Shown: positions 1-7,602, numbered from the stretch's first letter. The stretch is DNA of 9,615 nucleotides from Flavobacteriales bacterium UBA4660 (GCA_002405435.1 DHLU01000039.1:31095-40709); one strand, 5' to 3'. Made by a program: numbers and translations. Notes: generated by a model from the sequence alone, not told the origin.

Positions 1-1386
1 CGTCACGACGGCATCGTCTTCCACCTGCAGGTCGAAAGTCTGGGTAACGGCCTGTAGCTGGTCGTTGACATACCAAGCGTAGGTGAAGGTACCAACACCG
101 CCGCCGGCAGAAACCGAAAGTTCATTGCTTTCCGTGCACAGCGTGGTGATATCCGGCCCTGCATCTGCATTGACCGGTACAGGGGGCACGGTGATCTCCA
201 CTTCGTCCATGGTGGCATTGCCGCACTGGTCTTCCACATAGATGGTTACAACGGCGTCGTCAATCACGATGAAGTCAAAGTCCTGCGCGGCGCCCAGCAA
301 TTGTCCATCCACAAACCACGCGTAGGAGTAATTGCCCACGCCACCGGCTGCCTCCACCGAAAGTTCATTGGTCGCTGTGCAGGACGTGGTGAGATCGGCA
401 CCCGCATCGGCGGTAACCGGCACATCCGGAACCATCAGGGTAATCTCGTCTGAGCCGACATTGCCGCATGCATCGCTTACCATGAGTGTGACGGTTTCTG
501 TCACATCGGTCTGAAAAGTGAGGGTGGCGTCGACCCCTTCAATGGCCAGTTCGGTAGACCATTCGTAGGCATAGGCGCCTACTCCTCCGCTTACCACCGG
601 AACGAGCACGCTCTCATCCACACAGGTGACCGAAAAGTCATCCTCCAGTTCAACAAACACCGGCACGGGAGGTATCTCGAGGGTGATGTAATCGCTGCCG
701 GTATTTCCGCACTCATCTTCGACGATAAAACCAACTTCGGATTCCTCATCGACCTGCACCGTGTAGGTGAGTGATTGCGTCTGCTCAAGGCCATTCAGTG
801 TCCATGAATACGTATAGTTGCCTATTCCTCCTGCAGCGGTTCCAGACAGCGTGGTCATGTCGAGGCAGTTGACCTGCAGGTCGGGTCCAAGGTCAACCAG
901 CACCGGCACGGGTGGAAAAGTGAAGTTCATCATGTCTTGGGCCACAACGCCGCACTGGTCGGTAACGGTAAGCACGGCAGCGCCTTCGTCGGTCGTGCTG
1001 TAAACCAGCGTGGGTGCGCTGCCCACTCCGGTATTTCCATTGACAGCCCAGCTGTAACTATAGGTGCCATATCCGCCTGAGACGTTGCTGACAACCGTAA
1101 GGTCTTCAAGGCAACTGAACTCCTGGTCTGGCCCGAGGTCTACCAGCAGGGGTGGGTAAGCGGGGAACGCCACATCGACGGTTCCGCTAACGTCATCCAC
1201 CCCGCAGACATCCGACACCACGTAGGTGTAGGTGGTTGGATTGGCGGGGCTTACGGTGATGGAGGGTGCCATCACACCGGTACTCCATAACACGCCGTAT
1301 TGTCCGAAGCCACCCGAGATGACCGGCGTCAGGGTGACGGATTCTCCACAATTGATCACCTGATCGGGAAGCACAACGGTAATGGG
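1..1386 (-). repeat. Tandem Ig/PKD-like repeat array inside the surface protein
   Basis: Six units are visible, starting near residues 391, 471, 553, 634, 715 and 796; the last is cut by the window edge. The first cysteines lie at residues 482, 564, 645, 726 and 807, a spacing of 82, 81, 81, 81. The second cysteines, in a D-x-CG(N/V) motif, lie at 535, 616, 697 and 778. The leading unit is more divergent (Cys 403 and 451). Each unit has a GGxGxYxYxW core and most end in a PPVPV linker. The last two units share about 34 of 56 comparable residues, but their DNA is clearly diverged by eye, so this is not a very recent duplication. The regular cysteine pair suggests one disulfide per unit, which is an inference. 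Confidence 0.85.
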
Positions 1387-2556
1387 CAGTACATCTACCA
1401 CGTTGAAAGTGTAGGAGACCCCTTCGGCGGTAAGACAGGTGCCCGTGCCGGTGACCGATACGGTTATGGATTCTGAGCCCTCCGCAAGTCCATCTTCCAG
1501 TGCGATGACAGGGAAGCTGATGGTGGTTTGCCCGGCCGCGAAGGTGAGCTCATCCGGAATGCCGGTGTAATCGATGTTCTGGATAGCCGTTCCCGATATC
1601 TGCACATCGTAGCTGGCGGCAGCGCCGGCCTGGCCTGCGGGCCTTGTGAAGCTCACCCATGCCACGTCGCAACCTTCATAGAGACTGGAGGCGTCGGGCG
1701 AAATGGCCGGCGGGGTATAGGCTACCTCAATTTGGTTACTTTGGAAACTGCCGGCAGCCAGAAAAACTGCGCAGTCCCAAGAGTCGTCGAACATATCGGC
1801 GATGGCGAGTTTGATGTGGTAGGTCTCTCCGCACTGAACCGGGGCCGATGCCGTGAGCACCGTAGTGAAGCCATCGTATTCGATGTAGTAGTCGTCGCTG
1901 TTGTAGGGAGCACTGCCGCCTGTGCCGTTCCAGACAAAATACGCGCAGTTATTACAAGGCCCGGTGTTGTTAGGACCGTTGTTGACATTGGGCACTGATA
2001 CGGCCATCGTAGAGCCGGGTATCAGGGCGATATTTTGGGCGCCGTTGGAGAAGGGGCCGCTGATGCCGGGTCCGCTCAGGAAGAAACCGAAAGTGTCTCC
2101 GTAGCCGAGGTATTCACTGTATTCTTCGGAGGCGAATACGTAATCGAAGGCAACGCTGTCGCCGGTGGGTACAAAATCAAACTCAATCACACAGGCGCCG
2201 TTGAGCGCGAAGCTGCCTGTAAGCAGCGATAAATCAGGGTCTCCCATGGCGCCTGAACTGGGTGCACCGGTCGAACTGCCTGAAGTGTTGGGCCCGGGTG
2301 CGATATCTACGTTTCCTGAACCCATGATCAGCCCGCTGGCAATACCGAGGTTACAATCGACACAGGTGAATTCGGCTACCTGCTGGTTGACGCCGGCGAA
2401 TGTGATATTGCTGACGGTAACGCCTTCGCCCAGAAGCACGTTCTGGACACCGTCCGCCGCGTTCACGGCGTTGTTGATCACGAGCTGACCGCGCAGCGGA
2501 CTTAAGGCCAGCAGACATGATGTCCAGAGGACAAAAAAACTGAGTTGGTTTCGCAT
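1..2556 (-). CDS. Large secreted surface protein, C-terminus beyond left edge (choice-of-anchor L, Calx-beta, Ig/PKD-like repeats)
   Basis: An open frame of 852 codons starts at ATG 2556 and reaches base 1 without a stop, so the gene is 3'-truncated by the window. Residues 1-23 form a signal peptide (hydrophobic FFVLWTSCLLAL, likely cut near RG-Q). Residues about 27-272 match the choice-of-anchor L domain of Bacteroidota surface proteins: a CVIEFDFVP strand (122-130), FDYVFASEEYSEYLGYGDTF (137-156), FGFFLSGPG (156-164), and a late CGETYHIKLAIAD (242-254). Residues about 283-375 look like a Calx-beta domain (DYTGIP, LTFAAGQTTISFPV, then ALEDGLAEGSESITVSV). From 391 on, Ig/PKD-like units of about 81 residues follow, each with two cysteines. 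Proteins of this type are usually exported by type IX secretion and end in a sorting or gliding-associated C-terminal domain; that end is not visible here. Function is inferred as adhesin or matrix protein; ligand unknown. It is probably its own transcription unit, 217 bases after the gene train ends. Confidence 0.9.
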   Translation of the reverse strand, partial: MRNQLSFFVLWTSCLLALSPLRGQLVINNAVNAADGVQNVLLGEGVTVSNITFAGVNQQVAEFTCVDCNLGIASGLIMGSGNVDIAPGPNTSGSSTGAPSSGAMGDPDLSLLTGSFALNGACVIEFDFVPTGDSVAFDYVFASEEYSEYLGYGDTFGFFLSGPGISGPFSNGAQNIALIPGSTMAVSVPNVNNGPNNTGPCNNCAYFVWNGTGGSAPYNSDDYYIEYDGFTTVLTASAPVQCGETYHIKLAIADMFDDSWDCAVFLAAGSFQSNQIEVAYTPPAISPDASSLYEGCDVAWVSFTRPAGQAGAAASYDVQISGTAIQNIDYTGIPDELTFAAGQTTISFPVIALEDGLAEGSESITVSVTGTGTCLTAEGVSYTFNVVDVLPITVVLPDQVINCGESVTLTPVISGGFGQYGVLWSTGVMAPSITVSPANPTTYTYVVSDVCGVDDVSGTVDVAFPAYPPLLVDLGPDQEFSCLEDLTVVSNVSGGYGTYSYSWAVNGNTGVGSAPTLVYSTTDEGAAVLTVTDQCGVVAQDMMNFTFPPVPVLVDLGPDLQVNCLDMTTLSGTAAGGIGNYTYSWTLNGLEQTQSLTYTVQVDEESEVGFIVEDECGNTGSDYITLEIPPVPVFVELEDDFSVTCVDESVLVPVVSGGVGAYAYEWSTELAIEGVDATLTFQTDVTETVTLMVSDACGNVGSDEITLMVPDVPVTADAGADLTTSCTATNELSVEAAGGVGNYSYAWFVDGQLLGAAQDFDFIVIDDAVVTIYVEDQCGNATMDEVEITVPPVPVNADAGPDITTLCTESNELSVSAGGGVGTFTYAWYVNDQLQAVTQTFDLQVEDDAVVT

Positions 2557-2597
2557 GTTGAACCGTTAATGTAGCAAGGTTCCTGAAGAAGGTTGGG

Positions 2598-2605
2598 CGA
2601 AGATA
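2598..2605 (-). promoter_or_regulatory. Candidate -7 promoter element of the surface-protein gene
   Basis: On the minus strand this reads TATCTTCG, one mismatch from the Bacteroidota TAnnTTTG element. It would place the transcript start about 35 bases before ATG 2556. No good TTTG -33 element is seen at the usual distance, so it may be weak or activator-dependent. Confidence 0.4.
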
Positions 2606-2620
2606 CGAAGAATAGCGGGC

Positions 2621-2645
2621 CGCATGCCGGTTTGGCGCATACCGG
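2621..2645 (-). promoter_or_regulatory. Pair of direct 10-bp repeats upstream of the surface-protein promoter
   Basis: CGCATGCCGG (2621-2630) and CGCATACCGG (2636-2645), plus-strand reading, are 9/10 identical and spaced 15 bp start to start. They lie about 15 to 40 bp upstream of the candidate -7 element, where the -33 element is missing. That is a reasonable place for an activator or repressor. No regulator is known to me for this motif. Confidence 0.25.
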
Positions 2646-2773
2646 CACAGGCTGTGGGCCTTCGCATTCCAGCTGCAGGCAGCCACGCTGACGAAAAAAG
2701 ATCTTAGTTACTTTATTATCAGCTATTTATGCTAATCTCTTAGCCGCAAGGGTCAACCACAGCGGGAATTTGC

Positions 2774-2977
2774 TTATTGCCTGTCGCGCTGCTGCTTTTC
2801 GGCGCGTTTGCGCATCATGCGCCGGGTCATAAACCATAGGAAGGCGATTACGGGAATAAAGAAGTTGACATATTCGGCTTCCCAGCCCACCGTGAGGCAT
2901 CGGTAGATGGCGTAAATGGTGGCGGCCAGCGTAACGGCGAGCCAAAAATGTTCCATTCCCCGGTTGAGTTTGTCCAT
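2774..2977 (-). CDS. Small two-helix membrane protein
   Basis: The protein has 67 residues. It carries two hydrophobic segments, about 10-27 (HFWLAVTLAATIYAIYRC) and 35-50 (YVNFFIPVIAFLWFMT). A strongly basic tail follows (RRMMRKRAEKQQRDRQ), so by the positive-inside rule both ends probably face the cytoplasm. It starts 18 bases after the lptC stop on the same strand, so it is almost certainly co-transcribed with lptC. Small membrane proteins behind lptC recur in Bacteroidota, but I know of no assigned function. An overlapping frame at 2727-2945 is a shadow: it lacks the membrane pattern. This is the last gene of the train; no strong terminator follows. Confidence 0.75.
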   Translation of the reverse strand: MDKLNRGMEHFWLAVTLAATIYAIYRCLTVGWEAEYVNFFIPVIAFLWFMTRRMMRKRAEKQQRDRQ

Positions 2978-2995
2978 GGTATTGCGGCTTCCTGA

Positions 2996-3571
2996 CTACG
3001 GCTTGCGTTTCTGGTCGTCACGCACGACCCACTCGCCTTCGTGTGGTTTTGTTATTTTGAATTTTGAGAAAGACTCATTGCTTTCCAGTCCCATCCCGTG
3101 TAGTGTGCTGCCGTCGGCGAGGGTAATCTTGACGAATTTGTCGGTATAAATTCTGCCGCTGTCCTGGGCAAAAATGAGTTCTTCGGTTTCCAGGCGCTCT
3201 CCGCGAACATTAAAAAGTTCAACGCTATCGCGGGCGATGAGTTTTTTCTCCTTATCGTAAAACCATCCGTGGCGGGCGGTGAGCATGGCGTTTTGTTGCT
3301 GAAGGCTATCGAAAAACTGGAGTTCAAATCCGCCGAGCGCTTCGAAATAAGGGGCCTCCCCTTCGTACCGGTCCAGCTGGTTGGCCTTGAGCACGTTGGT
3401 TTTTTTGCCCTGGTCGGTATAGGTAAACGAGGCTGCGTAGGTGGTTTGTACGGGAAGGACCTGTCGGCTGTCCCAGGCTTTTATTTCTGCAATATCGTTT
3501 CGGCAGGCGATAAGGCCGGCGCAGCAAAGGCTTGCCATCCAACCGCGGTATCTGGCGAACGTGCTGGTCAT
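2996..3571 (-). CDS. lptC: LPS export periplasmic protein LptC, lipoprotein form
   Basis: The protein has 191 residues. LptC receives lipopolysaccharide from the LptBFG ABC transporter and passes it to LptA on the way to the outer membrane. A short signal ends in the lipobox GLIAC with Cys23, so this copy is likely a lipoprotein; many Bacteroidota LptC proteins are, whereas E. coli LptC keeps a transmembrane anchor. The body is the repetitive beta-strand pattern of the family: SFTYTDQGKKTNVLKA (48-63), LDRYEG, LTARHGWFYDKEKKLIARDS (97-116), then VELFNVRGERLETEELIF and GRIYTDKFVKI (139-149). A GMGLESNESFSKFKI stretch (159-173) resembles the C-terminal end of other Bacteroidota LptC proteins. 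It begins 3 bases after the stop of the barrel protein. Family call is firm; lipidation is inferred from the motif. Confidence 0.88.
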   Translation of the reverse strand: MTSTFARYRGWMASLCCAGLIACRNDIAEIKAWDSRQVLPVQTTYAASFTYTDQGKKTNVLKANQLDRYEGEAPYFEALGGFELQFFDSLQQQNAMLTARHGWFYDKEKKLIARDSVELFNVRGERLETEELIFAQDSGRIYTDKFVKITLADGSTLHGMGLESNESFSKFKITKPHEGEWVVRDDQKRKP

Positions 3572-3574
3572 GGT

Positions 3575-4966
3575 TTAGTCGTATTTGCGGTACATAAACC
3601 ACTCATCGGTTTTGAAGAAGGGTGAAAGCGTGAATCCCACCATCACATTGACAAAGTCCTCCTGCAGCAGCGCGTTGTCGTTGGTGCCGGTAGATCCCCA
3701 TTCGACAGCGAAATGAAGCCTGCTCCAGGTGCGTGAATAGAGCAGCGGCATGGTTAGTCCGAGCGAAAGAGCCTGCTGGCGAATGGAGGTTTCGCGCAGG
3801 CTGAGGTAGGTTTCCGATTGTCTGAAGCCCATGCGGTATGCACACCGGCCGAGGAACTTTTCGTCGGAGGCCGGCAGAAACTGTACACCGGCATGCAGCG
3901 AGGAGGCATCGGCCGGACGCGATATGGCACTGCTCTGGTCGAAGGGCAGGGCAAACGAAGACCACTGCTGTGCCCGCCATTCGAGGCCCGCACTGATGGC
4001 GCCAATCGCATTGTGGCTGAAGGTCAATCCGCCGCCGATGCGCAGCGATGAAGGCAATGTCGATTCGGTCCGTGAGTCATCGGTGAACGACACGGTATCG
4101 ATAGGAATCGGCTGACCGGCAAAGAAGTAAAACGACTCTGCCAGTTCGGAATACCGCACGGTGAGCGGACTTGCCAGTCCGTAATTGGCACCCAGTTGCA
4201 GTTTGAGCGACTTTTTCACCTCTTTGTCCTGCACCTCAGAATACAGCGGAAGCGAAGCCATCATGCCGAATTCGGCTGAAGGGCCGTAGTACGAAGTATT
4301 TTCGGTAATGCGTGAGTTGGCAAAGGTGACATCGCTGAAAACCACCTTGCGCTGCTGGGTAATGGTACCGAAATAATAGTTGAAGTTGACACCGGCGGCG
4401 ATCAGCGCGACAGGTTTGTCGGAGCTATCGGGGCGCGAAAGCCTGAAAAGGCGGGAGGCGCCGGCCACGGCCTTATTGAGTCCGCCACTGCCATCGTACG
4501 AGAAGGTAGTCTCCGGCACGTTTTCCACCGCGGTTGTCTGGGTAATGGCATAACCGCTGGTGCTGAAGGGAGTCAGTCCGAGCGCAAAACCCCAGCGCGT
4601 GCCGGGCCGTTTGAATCCGAATGCAATTTCCCTGGGCTGGGCATTGGAAAGCCTGGCGGTGCTGACGCCGTCATTCAGCGTCATCATACTTCCCTGCGCT
4701 CCGGCCTGAAAACCGGTCCTCACCAGTCCCTGGTAAGAGGCGGGGTTATAGAGATTGACAGCGAGACGGTCTTCGGCCCAGGTGGTGATACCGCCCATGC
4801 CCGCGGCCACGACGTTGCCCGGTTCGGCGAGGGTGCCCAGTACAAAGCGCGAATAGGGAGACTGCGGATTTATCTGGGCGCGGGACTCCGCCGATGCCAT
4901 GTGCAGAAAGCACAATGCACACAGGCGCAGGAATAACTTAGCGTTGGTTGTACTGGAAAATTTCAT
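3575..4966 (-). CDS. Outer-membrane beta-barrel protein, FadL/PorV-like
   Basis: The protein has 463 residues. A signal peptide covers about 1-26 (LFLRLCALCFLHMASA). The mature start SPYSRFVLGTL (36-46), then AAGMGGITTW (54-63) and NLYNPASYQG (71-80), is the pattern of Bacteroidota FadL/PorV-like barrels. The remainder alternates amphipathic strands with loops, including GSGGLNKAVAGASRLF (159-174), with no other domain. The start ATG lies inside the end of coaX, giving a 29-base overlap (4938-4966), which favours translational coupling. Position between coaX and lptC is common in the phylum, but I know no experimental function. Uptake of a hydrophobic substrate or a role in outer-membrane assembly are possible; neither is shown by the sequence. 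Confidence 0.8.
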   Translation of the reverse strand: MKFSSTTNAKLFLRLCALCFLHMASAESRAQINPQSPYSRFVLGTLAEPGNVVAAGMGGITTWAEDRLAVNLYNPASYQGLVRTGFQAGAQGSMMTLNDGVSTARLSNAQPREIAFGFKRPGTRWGFALGLTPFSTSGYAITQTTAVENVPETTFSYDGSGGLNKAVAGASRLFRLSRPDSSDKPVALIAAGVNFNYYFGTITQQRKVVFSDVTFANSRITENTSYYGPSAEFGMMASLPLYSEVQDKEVKKSLKLQLGANYGLASPLTVRYSELAESFYFFAGQPIPIDTVSFTDDSRTESTLPSSLRIGGGLTFSHNAIGAISAGLEWRAQQWSSFALPFDQSSAISRPADASSLHAGVQFLPASDEKFLGRCAYRMGFRQSETYLSLRETSIRQQALSLGLTMPLLYSRTWSRLHFAVEWGSTGTNDNALLQEDFVNVMVGFTLSPFFKTDEWFMYRKYD

Positions 4967-5663
4967 GAAGTCCTGTCAATGTCAGATTAGGGCGCGCAAA
5001 AATGGTTGATTTCACGTGGGGTTCAAACTGCGGAGCATCGCCGCCGGTCAATATGACGTTGATTTCTCCGAATTGGGCGCGGTACAGGTCAACCACGCCG
5101 GCGATTTCTGCCCTGAGTCCAATCTGCACCCCCGACTGGATTGACGTCCGCGTATCCTCTCCGAGCAGTTCAGGGTTTTCGGCCGGACCTACCAGGGGCA
5201 GTCTGCCTGTGCCTTCATGCAGACACCTGAACCGAAGTGCGCTGCCCGGACTGATAGATCCGCCGAGCAGCATGCCTGCAGATACGACCGTGCAGGTAAT
5301 GCAGGTTCCGCAGTCAACCACCAGAGACGCCCCGTGCCCGAATTCTGCGCATGCAGCCACGGCATTGGCAATGCGGTCTGCGCCCAGTGTTGCGGGCGTT
5401 TCGTACCGTATGCCGATGGGCAGCGGGGTGTTGCGGTCGAGCCGGATACACCTGGGCACATCCCTCAGTACCGCCATCAGGTCTTCCATATCATCCTGCA
5501 CAGAAGCCACCGCTGCGCCGTCGATGGGCTTGCGGCACCACAATGCCGCCATGTCCGCCGCAGCCTGATGGGGCAAACGGACAAACTCAGCCGCCTGTCC
5601 GTTTTCAAATCGGCCGAGTTTGGTAAACGAGTTACCACGGTCAACGGTAATTACGGTTGCCAC
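4938..5663 (-). CDS. coaX: Type III pantothenate kinase
   Basis: The protein has 241 residues. It phosphorylates pantothenate with ATP, the first step of CoA synthesis; this class typically needs a monovalent cation and is insensitive to CoA feedback. It belongs to the ASKHA fold: phosphate loop VDRGNSFTK (7-15, Asp8), YETPATLGADRIANAVAA (87-104) with Asp96 as the expected catalytic base, DCGTCIT (117-123), LLGGSISPGSALR (132-144), LHEGTGRLPLV (148-158) and ILTGGDA (204-210). The usual Asp after the DxGTxxTx motif is Thr125 here. The start is GTG at 5663, overlapping the gldD stop by 13 bases. No in-frame ATG could replace it, because the phosphate loop begins at residue 7. It is a cytoplasmic housekeeping enzyme; its operon partners are mostly envelope proteins. 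Confidence 0.93.
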   Translation of the reverse strand: MATVITVDRGNSFTKLGRFENGQAAEFVRLPHQAAADMAALWCRKPIDGAAVASVQDDMEDLMAVLRDVPRCIRLDRNTPLPIGIRYETPATLGADRIANAVAACAEFGHGASLVVDCGTCITCTVVSAGMLLGGSISPGSALRFRCLHEGTGRLPLVGPAENPELLGEDTRTSIQSGVQIGLRAEIAGVVDLYRAQFGEINVILTGGDAPQFEPHVKSTIFARPNLTLTGLHEIFQYNQR

Positions 5664-6226
5664 GTGAGCGATTGGGTGAGTTGGATCAGGTCTTCGCGAA
5701 TATGGTCTACGACCGGCGCGAGCGAATCGGAATTGGGTTTTACGGCAAAATAGAGTGAGCCGCGGAAAAAATGCCTGAGGCTGTCGGTCACATAAAACTG
5801 CACCTGAGAGGCCGCCTCGCCTTTGAGTGTGTAGAGCTGACCGAATACCCGTTGTGCATCTTCTTCAATCGGCGTGCGCAGGATGGCACTGGCCTTCATT
5901 TCATGGGTCATGGCGAATTCGTAGGCGGCCTGCTGAAGGGCCCCGAGGTTATCGCGAACGGGCAGGTAGGTGCAGTATACAGTAGCCTTTAGCCTCGGGT
6001 AAACGATATTGAATCTGCAGGAGTCGCCGGCGCCGGTTGCCTGAAGCAGCTGAATTTTTGCGGCCTGGCTGACATCAAAACTCACGGGACAGGCCGCGTT
6101 GTAACGTGTGTAAGACTGCTCATTGAGCGCAATGCGGAAATAGCCCCTGGGCTTGGGTACGTAAGATTCGCTGCAGCCGGCGAGCAGGGCAAGAAGAGGA
6201 AGCACGGCCATAAGCAATCTTATCAT
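5651..6226 (-). CDS. gldD: Gliding motility lipoprotein GldD
   Basis: The protein has 191 residues. GldD is a lipoprotein required for surface gliding in Flavobacterium johnsoniae and tied to the type IX secretion/motility machinery; its biochemical role is not settled. A lipoprotein signal ends in LLAGC with Cys18. Family marks follow: PKPRGYFRIAL (24-34), a YTRYNAACPVSF segment (40-51), ATVYCTYLPV, MTHEMKASAI (105-114), then QFYVTDSLRHFFRGSLYF ending in NSDSLAPVVDHIREDL near the C-terminus. Length is in the family range. It overlaps gldE by 4 bases (ATGA), the classic sign of coupled translation, and is followed by coaX. The gldE-gldD order matches known gliding bacteria. Whether this organism glides cannot be told from the window, since non-gliders also keep these genes. 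Confidence 0.93.
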   Translation of the reverse strand: MIRLLMAVLPLLALLAGCSESYVPKPRGYFRIALNEQSYTRYNAACPVSFDVSQAAKIQLLQATGAGDSCRFNIVYPRLKATVYCTYLPVRDNLGALQQAAYEFAMTHEMKASAILRTPIEEDAQRVFGQLYTLKGEAASQVQFYVTDSLRHFFRGSLYFAVKPNSDSLAPVVDHIREDLIQLTQSLTWQP

Positions 6227-7563
6227 GGTATGGGGGGAGCCTCTGGCGGCAACGTGACCTTGATGCGTTTTATTCTTCGGGCATCCGATGATTCCACCGT
6301 GAAGAGGAAGCCCCTGAAGGCAAACTGTTCGCCCTTCGCGGGAATTCTTCCCGCCTGTTCGACCACGAAACCGCCGAGCGTGCTGTTGTCTCTGCGGGCC
6401 TGTTCGAAGACCCCGGAATCGAGGTCGAGGATTTTGTAAAAATCTACCAGTGTGGTTTTTCCTTCAAAGACCACGTTGCGCTCATCGAGCCGCGAGTACC
6501 TCAGGTCATCTTCATCGTCAAACTCATCGCGGATGTCGCCCACTACTTCTTCCAGGATGTCTTCAAGGGTGACGAGTCCGGAGGTGCCCCCATACTCATC
6601 CACTACGATGGCCAGGTGAACTTTTTCCTTTTTGAACTGCTGCAAGAGGTCGTCTATTTTTTTGTTTTCCGGAACAAAAAAGGGTGGTTTAAGGAGGGCT
6701 ATCCAGTTGTAATCCTGTGTCTGCAGGTGCGGCAGGAGGTCTTTGATAAACAGGAAACCTTCGATGCGATCAATGCTCTCGCGGTAGACCGGAATACGCG
6801 AATAGCCTTTGTCGCGGATGAAGCGCAACACGCCGGCAAACGTTTCATCGGCATCGAGGGCGGCAATGTCCATGCGGGATGTCATAATCTGGCTGACCTC
6901 CTTGGCGCCAAAGGACACGATGCCTTCGAGAATGCGGTGTTCTTCCTGTGAGCGCTGGTCGCTCGACGTCAGTTCGAGTGCGTGCCCCAGGTCATCGACC
7001 GAAATATTGCCTCCCTTGTTTTGCAGGCGCCTTTCAAAAAGGCTGCTGGTGGCCAGCAGCAGTCGGCTCAGGGGTGAAAAGATGCGCTGCATAATCAGAA
7101 TCGGGAGGGCCATCAGCCTTGCCGTCTGCAGGTTATGGCCGGTCGCGTAGAGTTTGGGAATTACCTCTCCGAACATCACGAGCAGGAAGGTGATGAGCAC
7201 CACGTTGATCAGAAACTCCATCCATTCGGCCAGCTGGTAATTGGCGAGAATGACATCCGCCACCTGGGTGGCCAGCAGCACAATGGCGATGTTGACCAGG
7301 TTGTTGACGATGAGTATGGTGGCCAGCAGGCGCCGCGGTGCCGTCTGTCGGTCTGGTTTTTCGAGCAGGTCGAGTATGTATTTGCCAGAACGGTGCTCAT
7401 CGCTGGTCAGGGCCTGGCGCTGGGCGGGGTTTAGGCTGAAAAAAGCCACCTCGGAACTTGAAATCAGCGCGCTGCACACCAGCAATACCAGCACAACCAC
7501 CAGGGGTATCCACACGGCGGTCAGGCTGATCTGCAGCAGAAAGGTATTACTCAGTGGCTCCAT
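6223..7563 (-). CDS. gldE: Gliding motility-associated membrane protein GldE (CNNM/CBS/CorC-type)
   Basis: The protein has 446 residues from ATG 7563; a TTG seven codons upstream (7584) is the alternative, but ATG gives the natural start MEPLSNTFLL. A CNNM/DUF21 membrane domain (about 19-200) has a first helix IPLVVVLVLLVCSALISSSE, further hydrophobic helices near 80-100 and 118-131, and the motif FGEVIPKLYA (131-140). A pair of CBS domains follows (about 222-340), including YSRIPVYRE (254-262) and VDEYGGTSGLVTLEDI (321-336). A CorC/HlyC C-terminal domain occupies about 362-437. The family includes Mg2+/Co2+ transport-related proteins; GldE is the gliding-associated branch and is thought to act with GldD. 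The gldD neighbour is what favours GldE over a generic CorC homologue. It begins 39 bases after the ssb stop. Confidence 0.92.
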   Translation of the reverse strand: MEPLSNTFLLQISLTAVWIPLVVVLVLLVCSALISSSEVAFFSLNPAQRQALTSDEHRSGKYILDLLEKPDRQTAPRRLLATILIVNNLVNIAIVLLATQVADVILANYQLAEWMEFLINVVLITFLLVMFGEVIPKLYATGHNLQTARLMALPILIMQRIFSPLSRLLLATSSLFERRLQNKGGNISVDDLGHALELTSSDQRSQEEHRILEGIVSFGAKEVSQIMTSRMDIAALDADETFAGVLRFIRDKGYSRIPVYRESIDRIEGFLFIKDLLPHLQTQDYNWIALLKPPFFVPENKKIDDLLQQFKKEKVHLAIVVDEYGGTSGLVTLEDILEEVVGDIRDEFDDEDDLRYSRLDERNVVFEGKTTLVDFYKILDLDSGVFEQARRDNSTLGGFVVEQAGRIPAKGEQFAFRGFLFTVESSDARRIKRIKVTLPPEAPPIP

Positions 7564-7602
7564 CGAACATATTCGTAGTCGCAAGGGCGCAAGGGCAGCC
7601 GC

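Noticed and set aside
1..1386. Regular 243-base period considered as a CRISPR or DNA-level satellite repeat
   Set aside because: The period equals 81 codons of one protein frame and the DNA copies are diverged, so it is a protein-domain repeat.
1528..1998. A 156-codon plus-strand open frame
   Set aside because: It lies antisense inside the surface-protein gene, has no recognisable domain or promoter, and is explained by the GC-rich third positions of the real frame.
2351..2686. A 111-codon minus-strand frame with Arg-rich sequence
   Set aside because: It overlaps the signal peptide and first domain of the surface protein in another frame and shows low-complexity basic residues typical of a shadow frame.
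2731..2744. Hairpin GCTAA-TCTC-TTAGC just after the last gene of the train, with an A-run at about 2694-2699 (T-run on the minus strand)
   Set aside because: The stem is only 5 bp and AT-rich, and the T-run is about 30 bases away, so it does not make a convincing intrinsic terminator.
5002..5568. A 188-codon plus-strand open frame antisense to coaX
   Set aside because: The minus strand carries every CoaX motif; the plus frame has Ser/Pro-rich sequence without domains.
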